Source: Monoplex corrugatus | Lineage: Eukaryota > Mollusca > Gastropoda > Littorinimorpha > Ranellidae | DNA: 64,000 nt | Direction: 5' to 3' | Assembly: GCA_030674185.1 (NCBI GenBank) | Contig: JAPXFY010000022.1 | Coordinates: forward strand, 39,216,130-39,280,129 | Part shown: positions 32,500-42,626 of the stretch, piece by piece | Layout: the number at the start of each line of letters is the position of its first letter | Numbering within the stretch: position 1 is the first letter of the stretch | The notes under the pieces: model-generated | The model's database searches: none | Seen by the model: only the letters and a program-made list of their open reading frames with translations | What the model was told of the DNA's origin: nothing | Position numbers and translations under genes: made by a program

Positions 32500-32745
32500 A
32501 AAGTTAACTCTTTGGCTCTTTCGCCCTTGTACCAGCTATCCTGCTGAAGCTGTGGGATAGGCTGAGGGAGCAACAGGTTAAGTTTTTGGCTGGGGATAGC
32601 TTGTGCAGTCAAAGGTTAAGTTTGCTGTTGGGATAGGGTGAAGGAGCCAAAGGGTTAAGTTTTTGCAGCCACTGGATAGGTTGAGGGAGTCAGAAGGTTA
32701 AGTTTTGCAGCTGGATGGTCAGGGCGTGGGAGTCAAAGGGTATCT
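32500..32745. mobile_element. Degenerate TTAA foldback cluster
   Basis: TTAACTCTTTGGCTCTTTCGC, followed by three or four half-units (GGATAGGGTGAAGGAGCCAA, AGGGTTAAGTTTTTGCAG) with internal deletions. Confidence 0.7.
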
Positions 32746-32749
32746 TTTT

Positions 32750-32950
32750 TAAATCCCTTGTGTGATAAATTATACAAAGCTGTCAACGCCAGGGGCATCT
32801 CTTTGGACTATGTGCGTGAATGCATTGATATGTGTACTTAATTTCTTTTCCTTATTTCCTGTTGAAGTATTGTGTACTTTTGAAACAGTTATAGCCCTGA
32901 TATGGCTGTACGCAGTTAGCAGAGCTTTAAACAGAAATAACAATAACTGA
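32750..32950 (+). mobile_element. Family A SINE-like repeat, 3' part
   Basis: Begins AAATCCCTTGTGTGATAAAT and ends ATAGCCCTGATATGGCTGTA ... CAGAAATAACAATAAC. 5' truncated. Confidence 0.8.
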
Positions 32951-33048
32951 TCTTTTTTTTTAATTCTTAAGTGATATTAAGCAGTTGCATGTTTATGCTT
33001 ACGAAGCATTGGCACCATTTGATCAAACCAATCTCTCCATCTTTCCAG

Positions 33049-33217
33049 ACAGGAACTCTGCTGGGAGCGGTGTGACATCATGGCACAGGTATGCCATCAG
33101 CAGCCTGGTGACGTGTGAGTGGCTGCAAGACAAGATCATCAAGGGTGACGTGGCTGATATCGTCATTCTGGATGTGTCCTGGTCAAGTCAGAAAGATTGC
33201 CAGGCAGAATTTAACAA
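33049..33217 (+). CDS. Sulfurtransferase, exon 2
   Basis: The acceptor ATCTTTCCAG/ACAGG enters in phase 1. It encodes RNSAGSGVTSWHRYAISSLV, TCEWLQDKIIKGDVADIVIL and DVSWSSQKDCQAEFN: the start of the N-terminal rhodanese domain (LVTCEWL then VVILDVSW, matching the family's LVS..WL....VLDASW). The donor is AACAA/GTAGGT (33218), phase 2, and AA plus A of the next exon makes Lys. A read-through stop (TAG) sits just after the donor. Exon 2 is bordered upstream by a family A copy and downstream by a 52-bp minisatellite. Confidence 0.88.
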
Positions 33218-33539
33218 GTAGGTCAGCCCAGTAGTTCTCTCTCTGTTTGTTTTATTTTTTTCTGACTAAGTTTTTTTTATTCCTCTTTCGCTTCATAACA
33301 AACGGACATCAAACACTCAATGTGGTAAGGAAAAATGACAAAAAAATTATAGACGTATGAAAAGACATTGTTGACATGTGAACTCCATATATAGCATACA
33401 GAATACACATAATGATGTTTTATATATTGGAAATTTTAAAATGTACTTCAAGATCTAAGCACATGTCAACATTTTTTTATGAATTTGTTTTTCAAATTAT
33501 GTCTTTTTGCTGTACGATAATCAAATATCACCAAACAGT

Positions 33540-34440
33540 GTGATAACAGAAATGATATCAGTTTATGATCAGTTCTGTCTCTCTTGATATCTTAGTGATA
33601 ACAGAAATGATATCAATTTATCAGTTTCTCTCTCTCTCTCTTGGTATCTCAGTGATAACAGAAATGATATCAATTTATCAGTTCTGTCTCTCTTGATATC
33701 TTAGTGATAACAGAAATGATATCAATTATCAGTTCTGTCTCTCTTATATCAGTGATACAATGATCATTCAGTTTCTCTCTCTCTCTTGGTATCTCAGTGA
33801 TAACAGAAATGATATCAATTTATCAGTTCTTCTCTCTTGATATCTTAGTGATAACAGAAATGATATCAATTTATCAGTTCTGTCTCTCTTGATATCTTAG
33901 TGATAACAGAAATGATATCAATTAATCAGTTCTGTCTCTCTTGATATCTTAGTGATAACAGAAATGATATCAATTTATCAGTTGTCTCTCTCTCTCTTGA
34001 TATCTTCAGTGATAACAGAAATGATATCAATTTATCAGTTTCTCTCTCTCTTGGATATTAGTGATAACAGAAATGATATCAATTTATCAGTTGTCTCTCT
34101 CTCTCTTGATATCTTAGTGATAACAGAAATGATATCAATTTATCAGTTCTCTCTCTCTTGGTATCTTAGTGATAACAGAAATGATATCAATTTATCAGTT
34201 CTCTCTCTCTTGATATCTTAGTGATAACAGAAATGATATCCACTTTATCAGTTCTCTCTCTCTTGATATCTTAGTGATAACAGAAATGAGATCAATTTAT
34301 CAGTTCTCTCTCTTTATCTCGTTTGATATCTTAGTGATAACAGAAATGATATCCACTTTATCAGTTCTTCTCTCTTGTATATTAGTGATAACAGAAATGA
34401 TATCAATTTATCAGTTCTCTCTCTTGGTATATTAGCATGT
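33540..34440. repeat. 52-bp intronic minisatellite, about 17 copies
   Basis: Unit: TCTTAGTGATAACAGAAATG, ATATCAATTTATCAGTT, CTGTCTCTCTTGATA. Copies differ by small indels in the (CT)n part. Each unit ends in a pyrimidine tract but the following AG context is TTAG/TGATAAC, so every unit also resembles a weak 3' splice site. No gene. A (CRISPR-like) reading is rejected because the unit is continuous without unique spacers. Confidence 0.92.
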
Positions 34441-34690
34441 AATGTTCAATGCTATCTCTCCATTCTTCCCATTTCAAGACCTCTTCAGTGCATAGGGTTC
34501 TACGTAGGCCCAGGGAGTCTGCCAGATGATTTCTGGCAGATTTGGGTGGAGTACATATGGAATTGTCTGAGTGCAATGAATCCCTTTGCATACATCAGAT
34601 TCAGAAGTCATTGGTGTACTGCATGCATTGACATGTTTTCATATGTAACATATATATATATAGCCTACACATAAATGCATGAGCTGGCCC
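34440..34690 (+). mobile_element. Family F SINE-like repeat, partial
   Basis: GACCTCTTCAGTGCATAGGG, CAGGGAGTCTGCCAGATGAT and GTGCAATGAATCCCTTTGC, as in other family F copies, then (TA)n. Confidence 0.65.
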
Positions 34691-34694
34691 GTCC

Positions 34695-34732
34695 TAGAGA
34701 GAGAGAGAGAGAGGAGAGAGAGGAGAGAGGGG

Positions 34733-34779
<47 letters not shown>

Positions 34780-34780
34780 G

Positions 34781-34813
<33 letters not shown>

Positions 34814-34815
34814 CA
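34695..34815. repeat. GA microsatellite
   Basis: (GA)n with GGGG interruptions. Confidence 0.95.
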
Positions 34816-34914
34816 TGTGCAATGTTTGTATGTCTGTGAATACTCCTTTTCATTTCTAATGTTTTACTCTTCTTTATGTTATGTTTCGTATACTTGTGTC
34901 ACTATGATTCTTAG

Positions 34915-35400
34915 TGCTTAAAATGTTACTGTGGTTTCGAATACTTATGTTACTATGGTTCTTATTATTTATGTTACTATGGTTCCTAAAATTTATGTAC
35001 TTGGTTCATTATGTACTGTGGTTCCTAATATTATTATAGTTACTGTGGTCCCTATATGTTATATGGTTCCTAATATTTATGTTACTGTGGTTCCTATATT
35101 ATTTAGTGTTAATATTAATGGTTCCTAATATTTATGTTACTGTGGTTCCTAATATTTATGTTACTGTGGTCCCTAATATGTTATTATGGTTCCTAATATT
35201 TATGTTACTGTGGTCCCTAATATTTATGTTACTATGGTTCCTAATATTTATGTTACTGTGGTTTCTAAAATTATGTTACTGCGGTTTCTGGTATTTATGT
35301 TAGTATGGTTCCTAATATTCATGTTACTGTGGTTCCTAATATTTATGTTACTATGGTTCCTAATATTTATGTTACTATGGTTCCTAATATTTATGTTCAT
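34915..35400. repeat. 24-bp minisatellite, about 18 copies
   Basis: Unit TGTTACTATGGTTCCTAATA TTTA, with variants GTGG and CCC. The 24-bp length keeps two reading frames open (MVPNIYVTVVPNIYVT), which explains ORFs over it. Not coding. Confidence 0.9.
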
Positions 35401-35404
35401 TTCA

Positions 35405-35990
35405 TGTTTTTACGGTGTCTTGTTTCCCCTGTGGGGATACCGGGGGCTCTTTCAGTACAAATAGTGTCCCCATCTTCTGGAAATTCTGTGGTCGAAATTT
35501 CCTCTTTTCTTTCACTCTCTTTGTTTCTTTCTTCCTCCTTTGCTTTCTGTCATTTCTTTCTATCATTTTTCTGCCTTGCTGGTCCATTCACCTGTATGTG
35601 TTCGATAGTCTTATGTACTCGGTACTGTCTCTTAGGATTGATAATTGGGTACATGTATTGTGTGTTTTTGGCTCTAGGGAAGTGAGTTATGCAGAAGCAA
35701 TTTTAGGTAATCTATACCCATTTTTATGTATGTTATGTTATCTTTAGGTATGTTTAAATTTGTAATCAGGTGTATTTTTTTAAATCTCCTGTGTGATAAA
35801 TTGGATGGGGTGGTCAGCGCCAGGGGCATGTCCTTAGATTATGTGCGCAAATGCATTGATGTATGCACTTAATTTTCTTTTCTTTTTTTTTTCTTTTCCT
35901 GTTGAAGTATGGTGTATGTTTTGAAACAGTTATAGCCCTGATATGGCTCTACACAGTCGGCTGGGCTTTAAGCAACAATAACAGAACAGT
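35405..35990 (+). mobile_element. Family A SINE-like repeat, full length
   Basis: The best uninterrupted copy here: from CCCCTGTGGGGATACCGGGG through GTCCATTCACCTGTATGTGT, GGGTACATGTATTGTGTG, GATTATGTGCGCAAATGCAT to AGCCCTGATATGGCTCTACA ... GGGCTTTAAGCAACAATAAC. Useful as the in-window reference for the interrupted copies. Confidence 0.88.
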
Positions 35991-36084
35991 GTTTGCTGTT
36001 ACTTCATTGAGACTCATAATGTTCTGTTCCTGCAAAGTGCAATGAGCATGCTTCTGACATGGACTGTTTACCTTTTGAAATTAT

Positions 36085-36118
36085 TATTTTTTTCATCATC
36101 TTCATCATCATCTTCATC

Positions 36119-36157
<39 letters not shown>

Positions 36158-36660
36158 GTTACCACCACCACCACCACCACTACTGCTGCTGCTACTACTG
36201 CTACTACTATTACTACTACAACTAGTTGTACTTTTTCCACCACACCACCACCACCTCTACCATCATCATCACCGCCGCCGCCACCACCACCACCACCACC
36301 ACCACCACCACCACCACCACTAGTTGTAATGTTTCCACCACACCACCACCACCTCTACCACTTCATCACCACCACCACCACCACTACTACTATTACTACT
36401 ACTATTACTACTACTACTCTACTACTACTCTACTACTACTACTAGTACTGTTTCCACCACACCACCACCACCTCTACCACCACCACCACCATCACCACTA
36501 CTACTACTACTACTACTACTAGTTGTAATGTTTCCACCTCACCACCACCACCTCTACCACCATCATCTTCTTCACCACCCCACCACCACCATAATCATCA
36601 TCATCATCATCATCATCATCACTACCACCATCATCATCATCATCATCAAGTGTCACCTTC
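36085..36660. repeat. CAT, CAC, TAC trinucleotide array
   Basis: Compound (ATC)n, (CAC)n, (TAC)n array with the 20-bp motif GTTTCCACCACACCACCACC repeated four times (about 36231, 36329, 36448, 36530). Homopolymeric ORFs (Ser, Pro, His, Thr) are artefacts. It ends 85 bp before exon 3. Confidence 0.93.
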
Positions 36661-36746
36661 CCTTTCATTGAGTCGTCAGCAATTCCGTCCACTATCTTGT
36701 CATTATCACGCTAAACTGGTACATTCTTTTTGAACAATTCCTGCAG

Positions 36747-36948
36747 ACATCATATCCCAGGGGCACGCTACCTGGACGTGATGGTGGGCCCACACTCGAG
36801 TTTGTTCCCCCGCAACATACCCCCGCCGGACGTGTTCCAGAAGGCGGCTCGCGCGGCAGGGGTCAACGAGGACAGTCACGTGATCCTGTATAGCGACTCC
36901 GACAACTGTGGATTCTTTCTCTCTGGTAGAGCGTGGTGGACTTTCACG
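36747..36948 (+). CDS. Sulfurtransferase, exon 3
   Basis: The acceptor AATTCCTGCAG/ACATC enters in phase 2: NKHHIPGARYLDV. It encodes the core of the N-terminal (structural) rhodanese domain: HHIPGA (the family's HIPGA motif), MVGPHSSLFPRNIPPPDVF, QKAARAAGVNEDSHVILYSD, SDNCGFFLSGRAWWTFT. The loop equivalent to the active-site loop is YSDSDNCGFF, matching the non-catalytic YDGDDLGSF-type loop of tandem rhodaneses. The (R/A)WW motif is conserved. The donor is TTCACG/GTGAGA, phase 0. The intron after it starts with a 500-bp GT array within about 25 bases. Confidence 0.92.
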
Positions 36949-36969
36949 GTGAGAATAGTTGTTGTTTCT

Positions 36970-37128
36970 GTGTGTGTATGTGTGTGTGTGTGTGTGTGTG
37001 GGGGGGGGTATGTGTGTGTGTGTGATTATGTGTGTGTTTGTGTGGGGTGGGGGGTATGTGTGTATGTGGGGGGGTATGTGTGTGTGGTGTGTGTGTGTAT
37101 GTGTGTATGTATGTGTGTGTGTGAGTGA

Positions 37129-37185
<57 letters not shown>

Positions 37186-37485
37186 TGAGTGAGTGAGTGT
37201 GTGTGTATGTGTGTATGTGTGTGTGTGTGTGTGTGAGTGAGTGAGTGTGTGTGTGTGTGTGTGTGTGTTTGTCACTTTGTGTGTTAGTGTGTGTGTGTGT
37301 GTGTTAGTGAGTGTGTGTGTGTGTGTATGTGTGTGTATATGTGTGTGTGTGTATATGTATGTGTGTGTGTATGTGTGTGTGCGTGTGAGTGTGTATATGT
37401 ATATGTGTGTGCGTGTGTGTGTGCGTGTGAGTGTGTATATGTATGTGTGTGTGCGTGTGTGTGTGTCTGTGTTCTTTTATCTGTC
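36970..37485. repeat. GT/GAGT microsatellite array
   Basis: About 500 bp of (GT)n with GGGGG and GAGT interruptions, just after the exon 3 donor. Confidence 0.95.
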
Positions 37486-37494
37486 CCAAGGCGA

Positions 37495-37845
37495 GCAGTG
37501 ATAGAATGATTTCAGATGTTGGCCTGCCAGTAATTAAACTCAAAGTTCCAGGGTTTGTTTCCTGTAGAGGCCTTGACTTTTCTCCACAGTTTGACCAGAA
37601 AATCAAATGAATGTCTGGTCCTTTGGAAGGGGACAAAAAAAAAAACAACAAAAAAACCAAATCGGATCTGTGTGCCTTCTGGTTTGCACATGCTAAAAAT
37701 TCCACGGCAATTGAAAATTATGAAGAGAGGGCATTTGCCCAGCTGCCCTGGTATAAAATATTGGAGAGATAGGTTGACTTTCCAGGTCCCTCCCCTTGAA
37801 GGTCAATTAGCCTTCTTGCCTTTCTGAAGTCTTGGTTAAAAAAAA
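37495..37845 (+). mobile_element. Family G SINE-like repeat
   Basis: Collinear with 7895-8236, ends CCTTCTTGCCTTTCTGAAGT CTTGGTTAAAAA. Confidence 0.82.
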
Positions 37846-38215
37846 AGTAAAATGGATGGCACTCTCGACAGGGGAGAGCAGCCTGAATTTCATGTGGTAA
37901 ATACATTGTAACAAAAAGGAATGACTATGAATATGAATTTTGTACGCCATTGAAGTGGACAGAGCTTAGGGGGAGAGTCATTACTTCCCCTCATTTGTGG
38001 ATTCTCATAGGATTGTATTTACTTCATTCCTGCATTTAGACAAGAGGCAGAAACAAGAGAAAGGATGTGGTGCCGACTCCTTTCCCTTGCTGAGGAAGGG
38101 GGGAGGGGGTGGCTGGCACATGGCTAATTGATAAACGGTGCCCCATGACTGACCTGGTCAAATACTGATGACGTGCACTGATGATGCGACTGGTGTGAAC
38201 TTCAAAGCAAGTACT

Positions 38216-38330
38216 GTGAGAACAGTTTACCGTGCTGCAGGAAAGAAGGAACATGTGTGTTCTGTCCGGTTTTCTGCTTGAAGGAAGGAAGGGTAAGAAT
38301 CCTGCAGCACGGAAAACTGTTCTCCAGGGA
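38216..38330. mobile_element. Short inverted-repeat element
   Basis: GAGAACAGTTTACCGTGCTG (38218-38237) pairs with the inverse near 38303-38324 (CAGCACGGAAAACTGTTCTC) around a 65-bp loop. A near-perfect hairpin, possibly a MITE. It is followed by AGTTAA. No other copy in the window. Confidence 0.55.
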
Positions 38331-38413
38331 TGAAAGAGTTAATATGCTAATACCGTATGTGTAGATGTACAAGGACTAACAGTAAGACAGGTCTAGCTGG
38401 ATCTTATGCTACT

Positions 38414-38633
38414 CATCATCATCATCATGTGCCCTGCTGCATGGCATTGGCGATATGGCCCTCCATACAAATCTATCCCTTTTCGCTGCAAGTACATCTC
38501 CCACCCTCTCTGTCCTTAGCCACTCTGCAAGTCCGTCCAATATTTTCTCCCAGGGTTTACCTGGTGCTCTCTTTCCCTCCAGCTTTCCTGTTGTGACTAG
38601 GTGCTCTAATTTCTCTTGTCTCATAAAATATCC
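38414..38633 (-). mobile_element. RTE-like LINE 3' fragment with TSD
   Basis: CATCATCATCATC tail at the left, 220 bp. Target duplication TATGCTACT at 38405-38413 and 38634-38642. Encodes part of KLEGKRAPGKPWEKILDGLA. Confidence 0.88.
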
Positions 38634-38716
38634 TATGCTACTGTCCTTGAATTATATAAAGTGTTTTAAGTTCCAGGTTGTGTTGAAATATCGAGTGTGC
38701 TTGTGTTTAAACCCAG

Positions 38717-38818
38717 ATTTACGGCGCCAAACATGTGTCCATTCTGAACGGGGGTTTACAACGCTGGCTTACTTTGGGCTATGATGTCACCTGTGATACT
38801 GTGCATGTGCAAGTCCAG
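38717..38818 (+). CDS. Sulfurtransferase, exon 4
   Basis: 34 codons, phase 0 at both ends. The acceptor is TTTAAACCCAG/ATTTAC and the donor GTCCAG/GTATGT. It encodes IYGAKHVSILNGGLQRWLTL then GYDVTCDTVHVQVQ: the end of the N-terminal rhodanese domain (family motif FG...VSVLNGGF..W). The length and both splice sites agree with the flanking phases. Confidence 0.9.
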
Positions 38819-38889
38819 GTATGTGTACTGGTTTGGTTACTGTTTGTGGAGAGAGAATATCCTAGGACAGTTGAAAACGGCTGTTTCAG

Positions 38890-38896
38890 TGTGTGT

Positions 38897-38941
<45 letters not shown>

Positions 38942-38971
38942 GTAGTGTGTAGTGTAGTGTGTGTGTGTGTG

Positions 38972-39018
<47 letters not shown>

Positions 39019-39394
39019 ACAGAGGGAGGATGACGACTTGAGTCAGGGGTCACAAACCCTACTCCCCTCCTGTCTTCCCCCTCCCAGTGTTCGTGTGCTT
39101 TGTGTCCTGGAGATTTGGTTGGTGTTGGTGAATGATGGGAGTGCGCACTTTGGTTTGATTCTTGAATCAAGATTTGGTACCTAATAAATCTTTTTCTTCT
39201 TCTTCTTCTTATGTTTCACAGTAAATCATGTAAAACATTGTCAACATTACGCATAACTAGTATGAGGTGGTGAACTGATTAATGGCTTTGAGGTAAACTG
39301 TTTATTAACAATGCATGTCTGTGTGTGTACATGTGTGTGTGTGTACATGCGTGTGTGTGTGTGTGTGTGTGTACATGGGTGTGTGTGAATGTAT

Positions 39395-39469
<75 letters not shown>

Positions 39470-39812
39470 CAACTTAACAACACAGTGTTACACTTCTTCA
39501 TGTTTGTGCATGTATATGTGTGTATAAGAGAGAGAGAGAGAGAGAGTGTGTGTGTGTGTGTGTGTATGTGTGTGTGTGTGCGTGTGTGTGTGTGCATATG
39601 TGTGTGTGCATGTATATAAATGAGTGTGTGTGCATGTGTGTGTAACAACATGTATTTCATTTCTTCATGTTTGCCTGTGTGTGTGCATGTTTGTGTGCAT
39701 GTGTATGTGTGTGTGTGTGTGTGTGTGTTTGTGCATGTGTGTGTGTGTGTATGTGTATACATGCATGTGTGTGCATGTGATTGTGTGTGTGTGTGTGTGT
39801 GTGTGTCTGTTC
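38890..39812. repeat. GT microsatellites around a short unique stretch
   Basis: (GT)n at 38890-39020 and 39310-39812, with (GA)n at 39528-39546. The second array runs to within 10 bases of the exon 5 acceptor. 39020-39310 holds a (CTT)n run and no gene. Confidence 0.92.
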
Positions 39813-39814
39813 AG

Positions 39815-39938
39815 GGAGGCAATTTCACGGCACAGTACAACAACAAACATCGTCTGACCTTTGAGGAGATGGAGGAGCGTTTGTCGACTGACTACGCCAA
39901 CGTCTTGGACTCCAGGGCACCACACATTTACAGCGATG
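39815..39938 (+). CDS. Sulfurtransferase, exon 5
   Basis: The acceptor GTGTCTGTTCAG/GGAGG has a pyrimidine-poor tract, because a (GT)n array runs into it. It encodes GGNFTAQYNNKHRLTFEEME, ERLSTDYANVLDSRAPHIYSD, then G|. This is the inter-domain linker and the start of the C-terminal rhodanese domain (NVLDSRA matches the family's LVDSRAxxR(Y/F)). The donor is GCGATG/GTTTGT, phase 1, and G plus GA of the next exon makes Gly in DGHIPGAH. Confidence 0.9.
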
Positions 39939-40800
39939 GTTTGTCTGAGAGATACTGTTCCCTGTCCCTGCCGTTGTGTGCTCTTGTTTTGTTTTGTTTT
40001 TGAGTTGTCTGTTCCCCCCATGGGGATGCCGGGGGCTCTTTCAGTATAAACAGTATCCCCACCTTCTGGACATTCTGTGCTAGAAATTTCCTCTTTTCTG
40101 TCACTGTCTTTGTTTCTGCCTTGTTCCTTTGTTTTCTGTCATTTCTACCTATCATATTCTGCCTTATGGTCCATTCACTTGTATTAGATAGGTCCGCTTC
40201 TGCAGTGGCAGCAGTCAGCATCGGCTTGCTGTGAGCATTTTGAGTGTATTTTTGATCCTCTTTATATTGCTTAAAATGTTGAGTAAATGGTTTAAAAAAT
40301 ATACTGAAGTAAAGCTTGTTTTCTGCTCTACAACACTGTGTTGTTTGTTTTACAATAAAATATAAAACTTTGAAGCGCTTCATGGTTAAACAATGCGGGT
40401 GCTGTTGTCTTTGCTCCGACCCGAGCCGCCATGACTAACACTGCGTCAGCGCGTTCAAAACGAGTGTGGTCAGAAACACGGCGATCGCTTCGCAGTGTTG
40501 CTGTGTCTATTTTTAGAACTAGCGTCCTTGGAAACTCCAATTTCCAGCGATTCCATTGGTCTATTTATTGTGCAGACAGCCTTGTAAGAACCATTTGATA
40601 TCGCGAGTTGAAAACAAGGAACTTTTCTGAGAGCCGATATCTTCGGAACTGTTTATCAAGATGCTTCAATTTTTATATCAAATTGAAGCTTAGACTTTGA
40701 AGTTTTTAATAAGTGCACTGTTGAAATCGCAGACGACTGCACTTTGCCGCGCTTTTGTTTGGAACAATGTGAATCGAAGCCGAGTGCCGCTCTCGAGTGC

Positions 40801-40888
40801 ATGATGGCGGCTGCGTCAGGCAGCCTGAGCGAGCGCTGCTCTTCGCCTGGATTATCGTCTTGTGATTCGAGAATTCGCCAATTAGTCG
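40801..40888 (+). CDS. Unknown AT-hook protein, exon 1
   Basis: ATG at 40801 (a second ATG follows directly), 29 codons plus one base: MMAAASGSLSERCSSPGLSS then CDSRIRQLV. The donor GTCG/GTAAGTAA is near-consensus, phase 1. The ATGATGGCGGC context is good for initiation. G joins AT of exon 2 to give Asp in QLVDDDQLTA. The 428-bp intron is free of repeats. The upstream 600 bp is unusually CpG-rich for this window, consistent with its own promoter. Confidence 0.75.
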
Positions 40889-41316
40889 GTAAGTAAATAT
40901 CATATTTAAATAATTTTATATGTTTACGCTGCCTTTGCAAACTTTTCGCTTTTGTTTCTTGAGAGGAAATGAATGAAATGAATGTTTCTAGGGCACCTGC
41001 ATACGAGTAGCGCTAAGAAAGCGAACTTTGTGTTGAGTGACTTGAGTTGGCTGGAAAATACTGAAATATCTCAACGTATTTTGTACTGTTGATGAAATGG
41101 ATTGAAAGAAATGTGTTTCAAAGACTCAATTATTTTTTATATTGGCTCGATGTTTGTTTTTTTATTATGATCTTGAGATTTATTCTTCGGCAATGAGATC
41201 GCGAAAGTTGTTATGGAAAGACAACTCTTCACTTCCGGTTTCCTAGATTGTGTAGTTTCGCTTTCTTTAACGTGTTTTCTTCTCGATTCTAAGCGCAAGT
41301 TTGATGTTTTTATCAG

Positions 41317-41876
41317 ATGATGACCAGCTGACAGCGTTGCTAGCTCGTTTTGACCAGAAAGGGCCGGGTAGACCACCCAAATTGCCCGAGATCCAGTTCA
41401 ACAACAGGTTTCTCCTGCAGCTGCTGGTGTTGAAGGAAAAGACAGGCAAGTCTTGGGATGAAATCTCTTCTATTCTGCGGTCGCTCTTCCCTTCCAGCGA
41501 ATTTTCGAAAGTCCAGTCGATGGTAGAGACAGTGGTGAAAGACTTCCGGGATGATGGCAGTCATCCTGATTTTTTGGAAGATTCCAGAGAAACCATGTAT
41601 CCTGGCAGCTTCTGTGTGAAGTTTCAGATCAGCAAAGCGGACTTACTTCGGGACAACTTGGAGAGGCATGGAAAAATCAAATGTCCTGTTGGTCTTGCAG
41701 AGGAGCTGCACAAGTTCTGCAACCAACAGAAGCTCAGGCCGCAGAAACTGAATACCTGGTTTGGCGCGCTTCTTGAGGAAGTGCCTAGAGATTTAAAGAC
41801 AAGGCTGGACAAGATACACTCGCTAGGAAAGCAATTGAGAAAGAATGTTGGAGCTCTCCTGGTCCAAATACACTAG
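41317..41876 (+). CDS. Unknown AT-hook protein, exon 2
   Basis: The acceptor GTTTTTATCAG/ATGATG enters in phase 1. The stop is at 41874-41876. With exon 1 the protein is 215 residues. Visible features: an AT-hook-like GPGRPPKLP near residue 46 (minor-groove DNA binding in known AT-hook proteins), then IQFNNRFLLQLLVLKEKTGK, SWDEISSILRSLFPSSEFSK (helix-rich, reminiscent of a small DNA-binding helical domain), FRDDGSHPDFLEDSRETMYP, a stretch with CPVGLAEELHKFCNQQKLRP, and a basic C-terminal amphipathic helix (LDKIHSLGKQLRKNV). I do not recognise the family. It has no stops or frameshifts, and its codon use is ordinary, unlike the LINE relics around it. It may be a transposon accessory protein or a captured host gene. 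Confidence 0.78.
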
Positions 41877-42626
41877 AAAACACTGTTAGTTTTTTTCTGT
41901 GGTGTATTTCAAGCTACTGTTAGTTTTTTCTGTGGTGTATTTCAAGCTTGGGGGCTTAGGTGTACTGTATGAGCCATTTGCGAACATTACTTGCCATGAT
42001 TTCCATATGTAAAAACTGGTTGTGTTTCAGGATAGTTTTGACTACTTTAGAACTTCTTTTGAAGCCTGTGGATGTGAAATTCAAGTTCTACTCTTTATTC
42101 TGAGCAAAAGGGTACTTGAAATTAGTCTGTAGCATCAGTAGTTGTTGAGATATGGCTTGTTTACTATTTGGTGTTATTTCTCTCTCATGTCATCTTTTTC
42201 CGCCTGCGAGAAATGTGTTTTTCCTCATTTTTGAAGTGATCTGGATGAAAAACTATGGCTTGCCTACCCCTGGAAAAAATTATTCTTACAGTAAGTAGTA
42301 TATAGTTTTGGTTTTATCATTTTCAGCTGTGTCTGTGTATTCATTCTCCATTTATCAAGCCAGAAAAATGGTGTTTCGTTAAAATCGCTAAATTGTGCCA
42401 TTTTCTTGCATTTTTAAATGCTCATAACTCTTGAACTATCATTGATAGGAAGATAAAATTTGGCAGAGATATTCAGTGTTGTGTTGTCTTTCAAATGCTA
42501 TTAAGTTTTTCTCTTTATGTGAACAAACAAAAATTTTGAATTTTTGGGGTGGACCTACCTACTTGTATGTGTTCAATATAGTCTTACGTACCTTCTCTTA
42601 GAATTGATAATTGGATACATGTATTA

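Larger units (their letters stand above)
40185..42561 (+). mobile_element. 2.4-kb TIR element carrying an AT-hook protein gene
   Basis: Target duplication CTTGTAT at 40178-40184 and 42562-42568. Left end TAGATAGGTCCGC, right end the inverse of TAGGTAGGTCCAC (11 of 13 match). It contains a CpG-rich leader with an inverted CCAAT box (CCATTGGT near 40554), a complete two-exon gene (40801-41876) and about 680 bp of 3' sequence. No transposase is recognised. The 7-bp (possibly 8-bp) duplication would fit P-, hAT- or Dada-like cut-and-paste elements, but the superfamily is unassigned. It could instead be a gene captured by a non-autonomous element. Confidence 0.75.

Noticed and set aside
33540..34440. 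CRISPR-like array of regular repeats
   Set aside because: The units are contiguous without unique spacers, and the genome is eukaryotic. It is a minisatellite.
34931..35464. ORFs with a repeated MVPNIYVT peptide
   Set aside because: Product of a 24-bp minisatellite that happens to lack stops in two frames; not conserved or spliced.
36042..36522. Poly-Ser/Pro/His ORFs
   Set aside because: Translation of a trinucleotide microsatellite.
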